Assembly: GCF_000967965.1 (NCBI RefSeq)
Contig: NZ_LACC01000011.1
Location: 310,001 to 374,000, forward strand
Source: Pseudomonas fluorescens
GTDB lineage: Bacteria; Pseudomonadota; Gammaproteobacteria; Pseudomonadales; Pseudomonadaceae
DNA length: 64,000 bases
Direction of reading: 5' to 3'
The position numbers and the translations under genes are program-made. This document shows positions 1 to 8,126 of the stretch, piece by piece. The stretch's first letter is position 1. Each line of letters opens with the position of its first letter. The notes under the pieces are model-generated. The model did no database searches and was not told the DNA's origin. It saw only the letters and a list, made by a program, of their open reading frames with translations.

Positions 1-1040
1 TTTTCGAGCGCAGCGAAACGCCCCTCGGCGCTTCGGTGCGTAACTTCGGCCAGGCACTGGTCACCGGCCAACCGCCGGGACCGATGCTGGAGTTGGCCCG
101 CGCCAGTCGCGGAATCTGGGGCGATTGGGCGCAGCTCGCCGGCCTGCAACTCAAGCGCAATGGCTCGTACCTGTTCGCCCGCACCGAAGCGGAAGAGCAA
201 CTGCTGGAAGCCTTCTGCGAGGGCCGCGCCGTCGAATACGGTTACCGCGTCGACCTGCTGCGCGGCGCTGCGCTGCGTGATTTGTACGGCGGTCAGTTCC
301 GCCATCACCGCGCGGCCTTGCATGGCATGGACGACCAGCAGCTGTATTCCCGCGAAGCGATTCCGGCGCTGATCGACTTCCTGCGCCGCGACCTGGGCGT
401 CAAGTTTCACTTCTCTACCCTGGTGCGCGATATCGAGCCGGGGCGCCTGCACAGCACCGCCGGCAGCTTCAGCGCCGAACAGATCATCGTCTGCTCCGGC
501 CACGATTATCAGACCTTGCTGGCCGAACAGATCGCCGAACTCGAGCCGCAAATCTGCCGCCTGCAAATGCTCCGTGCCCGACCGCAAATCAACCTCAACC
601 TGCAACACGCGTTGCTCACCGGTTTGAGCTGCGTGCACTACGGCGCCTTCGCCGATTTGCCGGAAGCTGCGGCGGTGCAGGCAGAAATTCTGCAGTACGC
701 ACCGCACCTGCACGAAAACGGTATCCACCTGCTGATCAGCCCGACGCCCTATGGCGAATTGATCATTGGTGATTCGCACCATTACGGCAGCGATCCGTCA
801 CCCTTCAATGCCGAGCAGGTCGACGACTGGATGATCGAACTGGCCGAGCAGACCCTGGGCTGCAAGGTGCAAGTGGTCGAACGCTGGCAGGGGGTCTATG
901 GTTCACGGGGGCCGGGACCGTTCTCGTTCCTGCGCCCGGCAAAAGGCCTGAGCGTGGCGTTGATGCACACCGGTGTCGGCATGAGCGTCGGGCCGGCAAT
1001 GGCTGAGCGCAACGTTGCCACGGTATTGGGGGAAATCTGA
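1..1040 (+). CDS. FAD-dependent oxidoreductase of the phosphonate-catabolism type (TIGR03364-like), 5'-truncated by the window edge
   Basis: The reading frame is already open at base 3 (FERSETPLGASVRNFG), so the true start and the N-terminal FAD-binding Rossmann strand lie outside the window. The visible ~345 residues resemble the DAO/glycine-oxidase fold: the RNFG motif early on, a central substrate-binding part, and a C-terminal GVYGSRG...GVGMSVGPAMAE segment that closes the FAD site. This family (TIGR03364) recurs in operons for 2-aminoethylphosphonate breakdown and is thought to oxidise an aminophosphonate amine. Its stop overlaps the start of the PhnZ-like gene by one base (TGATG), so the two are translationally coupled, which supports the phosphonate assignment. 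The exact substrate is inferred from context only. Confidence 0.8.
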   Translation, partial: FERSETPLGASVRNFGQALVTGQPPGPMLELARASRGIWGDWAQLAGLQLKRNGSYLFARTEAEEQLLEAFCEGRAVEYGYRVDLLRGAALRDLYGGQFRHHRAALHGMDDQQLYSREAIPALIDFLRRDLGVKFHFSTLVRDIEPGRLHSTAGSFSAEQIIVCSGHDYQTLLAEQIAELEPQICRLQMLRARPQINLNLQHALLTGLSCVHYGAFADLPEAAAVQAEILQYAPHLHENGIHLLISPTPYGELIIGDSHHYGSDPSPFNAEQVDDWMIELAEQTLGCKVQVVERWQGVYGSRGPGPFSFLRPAKGLSVALMHTGVGMSVGPAMAERNVATVLGEI

Positions 1041-1597
1041 TGGAGCGTAATGAACAAGTGATTGCCGAGGTGTTCGGTTTGTACGAGCTCTTCGGTGACA
1101 GCGACTACATCGGTGAGCCGGTGTCGCAGATCGAGCACATGTCCCAGGCGGCGGAGCTGGCCATGGCCGAAGGCTTCGACGATGAAGTAATTCTGGCGGC
1201 TTTCTTTCACGACATCGGGCATATCTGCGCCGAAAGCGTGGAGAGCATGGGCGGCTTCGGTGTGGTCAGCCATGAACGGCTCGGTGCCGACTACCTTCGC
1301 CGCGCCGGATTCAGCGAGCGCATGGCACGGCTTGTCGAATACCACGTGCAGGCCAAGCGTTACCTGACACTCAAGGAGGCGGGATACTACGAGCGCTTGA
1401 GTGAAGCCAGTCGCCGAACCCTGGAATATCAGGGCGGGGTGATGACGGCTGAAGAGGCCGAGGCGTTCGAGCAGGACCCGCTGTGTGCCGTGAGCTTGCG
1501 CATGCGCCAGTGGGATGAACTGGCGAAAGAGATGCATGTGCCGGTGATTGATCTGGCGGTGATGAAGGGCAAAGCGGTACGGCTGTTGGCGGCGTAA
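1040..1597 (+). CDS. phnZ: HD-domain mixed-valent diiron oxygenase, PhnZ-like (phosphonate degradation)
   Basis: 185 aa, about the length of PhnZ, which oxidatively cleaves (R)-2-amino-1-hydroxyethylphosphonate to glycine and phosphate. The metal-ligand set expected for PhnZ is all present: H33, H57-D58, H61, H78, H102 and D159. The Tyr-x-x-Glu pair used in PhnZ for substrate recognition and iron gating also appears (Y23, E26, in YIGEPVSQIEH). This separates it from ordinary HD phosphohydrolases. It overlaps the upstream FAD oxidoreductase by one base. PhnY, the hydroxylase partner, is not visible and may lie left of the window. The family assignment is firm; the actual substrate here is inferred. 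Confidence 0.8.
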   Translation: MERNEQVIAEVFGLYELFGDSDYIGEPVSQIEHMSQAAELAMAEGFDDEVILAAFFHDIGHICAESVESMGGFGVVSHERLGADYLRRAGFSERMARLVEYHVQAKRYLTLKEAGYYERLSEASRRTLEYQGGVMTAEEAEAFEQDPLCAVSLRMRQWDELAKEMHVPVIDLAVMKGKAVRLLAA

Positions 1598-1619
1598 AGC
1601 CAGTGATACCGAGTTGCTG

Positions 1620-1698
1620 CCATCGCGAGCAGGCTCACTCCCACACTGGATCTGTGATCGACACAAATCCCCTGTAGGAGCGAGCCTGCTCGCGATGG
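1620..1698. repeat. REP doublet (REPIN), GCGAGCAGGCTC family
   Basis: Two inverted REP arms: ATCGCGAGCAGGCTCACTCC near 1621 and its near reverse complement ending at 1698, separated by about 30 unrelated bases. It lies between the phnZ-like gene and the convergent GTPase gene. The left arm carries one change (CTCACTCC instead of CTCGCTCC). Copies of the same element recur at least eight more times in this window. Confidence 0.85.
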
Positions 1699-1730
1699 CG
1701 TCAGTTAAAACAACACAAATGTTCAGGTGA

Positions 1731-3107
1731 CTACAGCTGCTGCGCCAACCCCTCAACCTGCTCCTGCCGCTCCGCCTGATTCAATTTGGGATGAGGATTG
1801 AGCGACGACCACTGCGGATGCGCCCGCGCTTTGTTCAGCGCCTCAGGCAGTTTGCCTTCGCGCCAGCTTTTATCCCGTGGCGTGGCCACCTGAATACTGT
1901 CCATCGCTGCGTGCCCACGGGCATTGAGTGCTTGCAGCAATTGCCGCTGGCGCAGCGCCAACAGGCGCAGCACGTTGTCATCCACCGTCAATTCGCGCTG
2001 GCCCTTGATCTTGCCCAGCAAGCGGCTGCCATAACTGCGCGCGGTTTGCAGCGCGCCGCCGGCGATGGCCCCGGCCAGTGCGGCGGCGCCGAGGGTGATG
2101 CCACCGACCAGCAGATCAACCCCTGCCCCGGCGGCAGCACCCGCGGCGATTCCGCCGCCGACCCGCACGCCCAGTTGCTTCAGGGTTTCCGGGTTGAACA
2201 GGTCATCGCCCCAACGGCCGTCGAGCAGCGGCAAATCACTGGCAGCGGCATCCTGTGGGCGGAAGGCATAGAGCTTGAGCAGGGCCTCGACGCAACGCTG
2301 CTCACGCTGGCGTACGGCTTTGCGCAGTTCGCTGATCGCCTTTTGTTCCTGCTCGGCTTCACTGACCACGCTGCGTCGGCAGGCCGCGCAATCGATCAGT
2401 AATTCGGCAATCAATCGCTCTGCGCTTTGTTGGCGAGCCAGACGCTGGGCTTGCTGATCGGCGATCAGGCGTTCGAGTTGCGGCCGGGCAGACTCCAGCA
2501 ACAGGGCGAGACTTTCATAGAGTCGACGCTCACCATCCTCCGGCGGCGCGACGCTGTCGAAGCGTACCAAGGCATGCAAGCCCAGCCGTGCCAGTGCTTC
2601 CCGCCAGGCCGGTTCGCGATGGTTGGCGCTGCTGACGAAATTCAGCACCGGCAGCAAGGGTTTGCCGCAACTGGCCAGCACCTCCAGCTCGTCGCGATAC
2701 TTGGCCAGCACCGGCTCTCGGGCGTCGATCACGTAGAGCCCGGCGTCCGACGCCAGTAACTGGCGCAGCACCTTGGCTTCCTGTTCGAAGCGTTGCCGGG
2801 CTTCGCTGCCCTCAAGGAAGCGCGCCAGCCGCGCCGGGCCGTCGAGGCGTTCGCCGGGACGCTCCAGGCGTTCAAGGTAGTCGAGCAGGGCGATGGCGTC
2901 TTCCAGGCCCGGGGTGTCGTAGAGATCGAGCAAGGGCTCACCGTCCACCGACAATCGTGCGCCTTCGACGTGTCGCGTGGTGCTGGGGCGATGGGACACT
3001 TCACCGAAGCCGACGTCGCGGGTCAGGGTGCGCAGCAACGAGGTTTTGCCGACGTTGGTGTGGCCGACCACGGCGAGTTTCAGGGGCTGCTTCCAGGCGT
3101 CAGTCAT
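1731..3107 (-). CDS. DUF3482-family GTPase
   Basis: 458 aa. The N-terminal ~200 residues form a TRAFAC-type small GTPase domain with P-loop GHTNVGKTSLL (residues 15-25), a switch Thr in STTRHVEG and the G3 motif DTPG. The rest is helical (many Gln/Arg/Glu) with a glycine/alanine-rich hydrophobic stretch around residues 315-350 that could insert into a membrane, matching the DUF3482 arrangement. The gene overlaps the preceding DUF2868 membrane-protein gene by 8 bases, so the two are almost certainly co-translated partners. The function is unknown; a role at the inner membrane is an inference from the hydrophobic segment and the partner. Confidence 0.85.
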   Translation of the reverse strand: MTDAWKQPLKLAVVGHTNVGKTSLLRTLTRDVGFGEVSHRPSTTRHVEGARLSVDGEPLLDLYDTPGLEDAIALLDYLERLERPGERLDGPARLARFLEGSEARQRFEQEAKVLRQLLASDAGLYVIDAREPVLAKYRDELEVLASCGKPLLPVLNFVSSANHREPAWREALARLGLHALVRFDSVAPPEDGERRLYESLALLLESARPQLERLIADQQAQRLARQQSAERLIAELLIDCAACRRSVVSEAEQEQKAISELRKAVRQREQRCVEALLKLYAFRPQDAAASDLPLLDGRWGDDLFNPETLKQLGVRVGGGIAAGAAAGAGVDLLVGGITLGAAALAGAIAGGALQTARSYGSRLLGKIKGQRELTVDDNVLRLLALRQRQLLQALNARGHAAMDSIQVATPRDKSWREGKLPEALNKARAHPQWSSLNPHPKLNQAERQEQVEGLAQQL

Positions 3108-4470
3108 GACCGGACTCCAGCCAGCTCATCGGTGCGCAATCGGCAAACGGTAGCTCAAGCTGTTGCAGCGCCACGTGCCAGTCGCCCAGGCGTTCGGCGT
3201 CCAGCGCTTCACCGGGGGGCGCCTGCAACAACCACACGCGGGTGGCGCTGGCGCTGCGGGCCAGTTCGGCGATCAGCGCCAGGCTGCCGCGATCCGGCGA
3301 GCGCCGCGGATCGCACGCAATGGCCAAGCGCGCCGGAGGGAAGCGGCTCAGTTGTTCGAGGAGTTTGTGTCGCGATTCGCGGCTGTCGAGGATGCCGGCG
3401 TTGCTGACGTTTTTCGGCAATTGCGGTGGCCACGGGCGGTCGTCGTCCAGCTCGATGGCGACCAATAGAGCACCATCACTTTGTTGTTCGCTGACACCGC
3501 TTTCCATGCGATGCAGTTGCTCAGGCGCCGCATCGCTGATGCCGAGGCGTTCGCTGGTGGGCATCAAGCGTTCGCGTAGCTGTGCGTAACCGGGCAGGTT
3601 CAAATCCAGACGCAGCGCTGTTTGCCCCATCTTCCAGCGCCATAGGCAAAACAGCGCGAGCAGCAGGCGCGGCAAAACGCCGTAGACCAGCAGAACGCCC
3701 ACCAGCCAAGCGGCCCAAGCCTGGCGGGCGCTTTCGATGTTCAGGGCGGCGTCGCCACTGGCGCGGATCATCTCCTCGGTGGGCACGCTGAAACCGAGCA
3801 GGGCCGGCAGCGCACCAAGGGCCTGAGTGACGGCGATAAAGGTGTCGGCGCTGAGAATGGTGGTTTCCCAGACGAAGCCATAGCGTCGGGTCGCCATCAA
3901 CGTCAGCAGGATCACCAGCGCGCTGAGCATCGCCAGCAACCACAGGCTGTTGACCAGTACGCCGATGGCCCAGCGATTGAGCTTCTGGCGTTGCAGCAAT
4001 AACAGCAGGGCCGGCGCCAGTTGTGCGGCCTTGGCGTCCCGGGCGAGTTTTTCACTTAGCCACAGCCACAGTCGCCCGAGGCTGGCGCCGTGTTCGCCGG
4101 CAAACACCAGGCCCAGGGCCCAGCTCAGCAGCAGGATCAGGTTGAGCCCGAGCAGGCTGCCCAAGGCCCAGAACACATTCACCGGGTGCAGGCCATCGCC
4201 CATGGCGGCAAAGGCCAGGCCGGCGCCGCTGATCACCGCCAGCACCGCCATGACGATCAGTGCCAGTCGCGCGCCTTGCAGCCAGTGTTTCAGGGCATCG
4301 GCCAGGCCATCGCGCTCGGCCAGCCACAGGGCTCGGCGTTGAATGCGCAACGGCAAATCGCCGCCGGCGCTGCGGGCCAGTCGGTTGGCTTCAAGGTCTT
4401 CCAAGGGACCTGCGTACTCTTCGCGCAGGCGGATGGTTTCTGTCAGCCAGAGGTTATTCAGTTCAGTCAC
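3100..4470 (-). CDS. DUF2868 integral membrane protein
   Basis: 456 aa, starting at GTG (4470); the ATG slightly upstream is out of frame and stops after a few codons. At least four hydrophobic segments are visible: about residues 88-110, 125-145, 175-200 and 255-275. A soluble C-terminal domain of about 160 residues follows, including DSRESRHKLLEQL and an Ala/Arg-rich part. It matches the DUF2868 family, which is commonly found next to DUF3482 GTPases. The 3' end overlaps the GTPase gene by 8 bases. No catalytic motif is recognised. It is transcribed divergently from folA with an 85-base gap. Confidence 0.8.
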   Translation of the reverse strand: MTELNNLWLTETIRLREEYAGPLEDLEANRLARSAGGDLPLRIQRRALWLAERDGLADALKHWLQGARLALIVMAVLAVISGAGLAFAAMGDGLHPVNVFWALGSLLGLNLILLLSWALGLVFAGEHGASLGRLWLWLSEKLARDAKAAQLAPALLLLLQRQKLNRWAIGVLVNSLWLLAMLSALVILLTLMATRRYGFVWETTILSADTFIAVTQALGALPALLGFSVPTEEMIRASGDAALNIESARQAWAAWLVGVLLVYGVLPRLLLALFCLWRWKMGQTALRLDLNLPGYAQLRERLMPTSERLGISDAAPEQLHRMESGVSEQQSDGALLVAIELDDDRPWPPQLPKNVSNAGILDSRESRHKLLEQLSRFPPARLAIACDPRRSPDRGSLALIAELARSASATRVWLLQAPPGEALDAERLGDWHVALQQLELPFADCAPMSWLESGHD

Positions 4471-4555
4471 GCGGCATCCCGTCGCTTAAATGAGCTGTGA
4501 GCATAACCGCTGTGACGCTTATCGGCGAAAGCGAGGCTCTGGTATCCTCGCCGGC

Positions 4556-5068
4556 ATGACTAAATCACTCCCTCTCAGCCTGATCGCAGCCCTCGGTGAA
4601 AACCGTGTGATCGGCGTCGACAACAGCATGCCCTGGCACTTGCCGGGGGACTTCAAATATTTCAAGGCCACCACGCTCGGCAAGCCGATCATCATGGGGC
4701 GCAAGACCTGGGACTCCCTCGGTCGCCCGCTGCCGGGCCGCTTGAACATCGTGGTCAGCCGTCAGGTGGGTCTGCTGCTGGAAGGCGCGGAGGTTTATCC
4801 GTCGCTGGAAGCTGCTGTAGCTCGCGCTGAAGAGTGGGCAAAAGAGCAGGGCGTCGATGAGCTGATGTTGATTGGCGGTGCGCAGTTGTATGCGCAAGGG
4901 CTGGCGCAGGCTGATCGGTTGTACCTGACCCGCGTGGCGTTGAGCCCGGAAGGGGATGCGTGGTTTCCGGAGTTTGATTTGAACCAGTGGAAACTGGTGT
5001 CGAATGTGCCGAATCCGGCGGAAGGCGACAAACCGGCGTACAACTTTGAAGTCTGGGAGAAAGCCTAA
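4556..5068 (+). CDS. folA: Dihydrofolate reductase
   Basis: 170 aa. Reduces dihydrofolate to tetrahydrofolate with NADPH for thymidylate and purine synthesis. DHFR signatures: AALGENRVIGVDNSMPWHLPGD near the N-terminus, with catalytic Asp in the PWHLPGD loop, the NADPH-binding GRKTWDSLG, and MLIGGAQLY. The ATG at 4556 (MTKSLPLSLIAAL) is preferred to the in-frame start at 4490 because it gives the usual family length and the 22 extra residues look non-coding. A REP pair directly follows the stop codon. Confidence 0.96.
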   Translation: MTKSLPLSLIAALGENRVIGVDNSMPWHLPGDFKYFKATTLGKPIIMGRKTWDSLGRPLPGRLNIVVSRQVGLLLEGAEVYPSLEAAVARAEEWAKEQGVDELMLIGGAQLYAQGLAQADRLYLTRVALSPEGDAWFPEFDLNQWKLVSNVPNPAEGDKPAYNFEVWEKA

Positions 5069-5071
5069 ACC

Positions 5072-5205
5072 TGTGGCGAGGGAGCTTGCTCCCGCTGGGC
5101 TGCGCAGCAGCCCCAAAACCCTGCACTGCATGCTTACTGAAAGATTGCATCAGGCCACACTGGGGCCGCTTCGCGACCCAGCGGGAGCAAGCTCCCTCGC
5201 CACAA
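5072..5205. repeat. REP doublet, TGTGGCGAGGGAGCTTGCTCCC family
   Basis: Outer inverted arms TGTGGCGAGGGAGCTTGCTC (5072 onward) and GAGCAAGCTCCCTCGCCACA (ending about 5204). Directly inside the left arm sits a small palindrome GGGCTGCGCAGCAGCCC. It separates the convergent folA and tcyP genes. The same composite unit recurs at 46829-46923, which marks it as a second REP subfamily distinct from the GCGAGCAGGCTC type. Confidence 0.85.
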
Positions 5206-5218
5206 AGTTGTTCGATCG

Positions 5219-6610
5219 TTAAGCCTGCGCCAACGCCGAATGCTCATCCGCATCCAGCAGTTCTTTATCAGTCTGCTGCATCACCTGACTGGTAATCGCC
5301 CCCGCCGTCATCGAGCCACTGACATTCAACGCCGTACGCCCCATATCAATCAGCGGCTCGACCGAAATCAGCAACGCCACCAGTGACACCGGCAAACCCA
5401 TCGCCGGTAGCACGATCAACGCCGCAAACGTCGCGCCGCCACCCACCCCGGCCACACCGGCCGAGCTCAGCGTCACAATCGCCACCAAAGTCGCGATCCA
5501 CAGCGGGTCCAGCGGGTTGATGCCCACAGTCGGCGCCACCATCACCGCCAACATCGCCGGGTACAGGCCGGCACAACCGTTCTGGCCAATGGTTGCGCCA
5601 AACGAAGCGGCGAAACTGGCGATGGACTGCGGAATGCCCAGGCGACTGGTCTGCGCTTCAATGCTCAACGGAATCGTCGCAGCGCTGGAGCGGCTGGTGA
5701 AGGCAAACGTCAGCACCGGCCAGATCTTGCGGAAGAAGCGCAGCGGATTGATCCCGGCGGCCGACACCAGCACGCCATGCACCACAAACATCAGGCCCAG
5801 GCCGATGTAGGACACCACGACAAAACTGCCGAGCTTGATGATGTCTTGCAGGTTCGAACCGGCGACGACTTTGGTCATCAGCGCCAGCACGCCGTACGGG
5901 GTCAGCTTCATCACCAGACGGACCAAGCGCATCACCCAGGCTTGCAGGGTGTCGATGGCGTTGATCACTTTCTGACCTTTCTCGGCATCATCCTTGAGCA
6001 ATTGCAGGGCCGCGACACCCAGGAACGCCGCGAAAATCACCACGCTGATAATCGACGTCGGCTTGGCCCGCGCCAGATCGGCGAACGGGTTTTGCGGAAT
6101 GAACGACAACAACAGTTGCGGCACATTCAGGTCGGCGACCTTGCCGGCGTAATCGGTCTGGATGGTTTGCAGGCGCGCCATTTCCTGGGTGCCGGCCACC
6201 AGGCCTTCGGCGGTCAGGCCGAACAGGTTGGTCAGGCCGATACCGATCAAGGCCGCGATGGCCGTGGTGAACAGCAGCGTGCCGATGGTCAGGAAGCTGA
6301 TTTTGCCCAGCGATGAGGCGTTGTGCAGGCGGGCCACGGCACTGAGGATCGAGGCGAACACCAGCGGGATCACGATCATTTGCAGCAACTGCACGTAACC
6401 GTTGCCCACCAGATCGAACCAACCAATCGAGGCTTTCAGCACCGGGTTGCCGGCACCGTAGACAGTGTGCAGCGCCACACCGAACGCCACGCCCAGCACC
6501 AGTGCGAGCAGGACTTTTTTCGCCAGACTCCAAGTGGTGTGGCGGGTTTGCGCCAAGCCCAGGAGCAGGGCGAGGAACACCAGCAGATTGAGGATCAGCG
6601 GCAGATTCAT
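5219..6610 (-). CDS. tcyP: L-cystine:sodium symporter, TcyP/YdjN type
   Basis: 463 aa, a dicarboxylate/amino acid:cation symporter-family protein of the inner membrane. It matches E. coli TcyP (YdjN) from memory over its length, for example in [50 protein letters not shown] and [17 protein letters not shown], which include the re-entrant serine-rich loop (SRSSAA) and the cation-site region of this superfamily. The likely role is uptake of cystine as a sulfur source. The ATG at 6610 is chosen over that at 6622 because GGGAG sits 5 bases before it. The first ATG overlaps that ribosome binding site. Confidence 0.92.
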   Translation of the reverse strand: MNLPLILNLLVFLALLLGLAQTRHTTWSLAKKVLLALVLGVAFGVALHTVYGAGNPVLKASIGWFDLVGNGYVQLLQMIVIPLVFASILSAVARLHNASSLGKISFLTIGTLLFTTAIAALIGIGLTNLFGLTAEGLVAGTQEMARLQTIQTDYAGKVADLNVPQLLLSFIPQNPFADLARAKPTSIISVVIFAAFLGVAALQLLKDDAEKGQKVINAIDTLQAWVMRLVRLVMKLTPYGVLALMTKVVAGSNLQDIIKLGSFVVVSYIGLGLMFVVHGVLVSAAGINPLRFFRKIWPVLTFAFTSRSSAATIPLSIEAQTSRLGIPQSIASFAASFGATIGQNGCAGLYPAMLAVMVAPTVGINPLDPLWIATLVAIVTLSSAGVAGVGGGATFAALIVLPAMGLPVSLVALLISVEPLIDMGRTALNVSGSMTAGAITSQVMQQTDKELLDADEHSALAQA

Positions 6611-6864
6611 TGGAACTCCCATTAGACTTTTGCCAACTGCCTTCCGGGGCAGCTGCGAACCGGCAAGCCTAACAGCTTGAAAACTAATGAATTAATATCA
6701 AAAACGTATGGTCTCCGTCGTTTTTGGAATAAGCGGATGTCGCTGTCAGAAATGCACCTGGCGCGAAAGGGACGCAGGCGGTCGCTGACAGACGAGGACT
6801 GTCACACTTATTTGTTAGCGTCGATCTCTTTCATTCAGGGTCTTTTTATAAGGGAAGCATGCCA

Positions 6865-7920
6865 ATGAAGTTCGCACCGAAATTGCTGGCAGCAGCACTT
6901 TGCCTGGGCCTTGCCGGCCAGGTGCTTGCAACGGATCTGAAACACTGGCCCGCCGATCAGGCCAAGGCGCTGGAGGCGATGATCGCCGCCAACGCTAACA
7001 AAGGTAACTACGCGGTGTTCGACATGGACAACACCAGTTACCGCTACGACCTCGAAGAGTCGTTGCTACCGTTCATGGAGAACAAGGGCCTGATCACCCG
7101 CGACAAGCTCGATCCCTCCCTGAAACTGATGCCGTTCAAGGACACCGCCGACCACAAGGAAAGCCTGTTCAGCTATTACTACCGCCTCTGCGAAGTCGAC
7201 GACATGGTTTGCTATCCATGGGTCGCCCAGGTGTTCTCCGGCTTTACGCTCAAGGAACTCAAGGGCTATGTCGACGAGATGATGGCGTCGGGCAAACCGG
7301 TGCCAGCGACTTATTACGAAGGCGACGTGGTCAAGAAGCTCGACGTCAACCCGCCGAAGATCTTCACCGGCCAGCAAGAGCTGTACAACAAGTTGATGGA
7401 GAACGGCATCGAGGTCTACGTGATGACCGCCGCCTCCGAAGAGCTGGTGCGCATGGTCGCGGCCGATCCGAAGTACGGCTACAACGTCAAGCCGCAGAAC
7501 GTGATCGGCGTGTCGCTGTTGCTGAAGGACCCGAAGACTGGCGAGCTGACCACCGCGCGCAAGCAGGTCACCGCCGGCAAGTATGACGAGAAGGCCAACC
7601 TCGGCCTCGAACTGACCCCGTACCTGTGGACCCCGGCGACCTGGATGGCCGGCAAGCAGGCGGCGATCCTGACCTACATCGATGAATGGAAAAAACCGGT
7701 GCTGGTTGGCGGCGATACCCCGACCAGTGACGGTTACATGCTGTTCCACAGTGTTGACGTGGCCAAGGGCGGCATCCACCTGTGGGTCAACCGCAAGGAC
7801 AAGTACATGGCCCAGATCCAGGGCATGATGGCCAAGAACGCTGCGGCCCAGGCCAAGGAAGGGTTGACGGTGACGGCTGACAAGAACTGGGTGATCGTGA
7901 AGCCGGAAGACATCCAGTAA
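6865..7920 (+). CDS. pchP: Phosphorylcholine phosphatase (periplasmic HAD-family)
   Basis: 351 aa from ATG 6865, which has AGGGAAG 7 bases upstream; the ATG at 6859 is too close to it. A Sec signal peptide (MKFAPKLLAAALCLGLAGQVLA) precedes the mature protein. HAD motif I is FDMDNTSYRYDLE, the motif II threonine is in VYVMTAASEE, and motif III/IV acidic residues are in LVGGDTPTSDGYM. The sequence closely follows P. aeruginosa PchP, which hydrolyses phosphorylcholine to choline and phosphate in the periplasm, linking phosphatidylcholine degradation to choline uptake. A REP pair and a shared terminator follow. Confidence 0.9.
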   Translation: MKFAPKLLAAALCLGLAGQVLATDLKHWPADQAKALEAMIAANANKGNYAVFDMDNTSYRYDLEESLLPFMENKGLITRDKLDPSLKLMPFKDTADHKESLFSYYYRLCEVDDMVCYPWVAQVFSGFTLKELKGYVDEMMASGKPVPATYYEGDVVKKLDVNPPKIFTGQQELYNKLMENGIEVYVMTAASEELVRMVAADPKYGYNVKPQNVIGVSLLLKDPKTGELTTARKQVTAGKYDEKANLGLELTPYLWTPATWMAGKQAAILTYIDEWKKPVLVGGDTPTSDGYMLFHSVDVAKGGIHLWVNRKDKYMAQIQGMMAKNAAAQAKEGLTVTADKNWVIVKPEDIQ

Positions 7921-7934
7921 GACCGAGGCGCTCC

Positions 7935-8026
7935 AATCGCGGGCAAGCCCGCTCCCACAAGGTTCTGGGTGAAGCACAAATTGTGTGGACTCTGAAGATC
8001 CTGTGGGAGCGGGCTTGCCCGCGATG
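7935..8026. repeat. REP doublet, GCGGGCAAGCCCGC variant
   Basis: Inverted arms ATCGCGGGCAAGCCCGCTCC (from 7936) and GGAGCGGGCTTGCCCGCGAT (ending 8025) about 40 bases apart. The loop core differs from the main family (GGGCAAGCCC in place of GAGCAGGCTC). It lies between the convergent pchP and ilvD genes. Confidence 0.85.
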
Positions 8027-8075
8027 GCGGCGTCACATTCACAGTTGTATCCACTGCCAATCCCGCTTCGCAAAC

Positions 8076-8107
8076 AAAAAAATGCCCCGCACATGGCGGG
8101 GCATTTT
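8076..8107 (-). terminator. Bidirectional intrinsic terminator between ilvD and pchP
   Basis: Stem AAAATGCCCCGC (8079-8090) pairs with GCGGGGCATTTT (8096-8107) around a 5-base loop. On the minus strand the hairpin is followed by a run of about eight T, so it terminates ilvD well; the plus-strand U-run is shorter but may also stop pchP transcripts. Confidence 0.88.
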
Positions 8108-8126
8108 CATGTTCGACGGTTAAGCC

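Noticed and set aside
6677..6868. 63-codon ORF upstream of pchP
   Set aside because: No ribosome binding site, no recognisable sequence, and it overlaps the pchP ribosome binding site and start.
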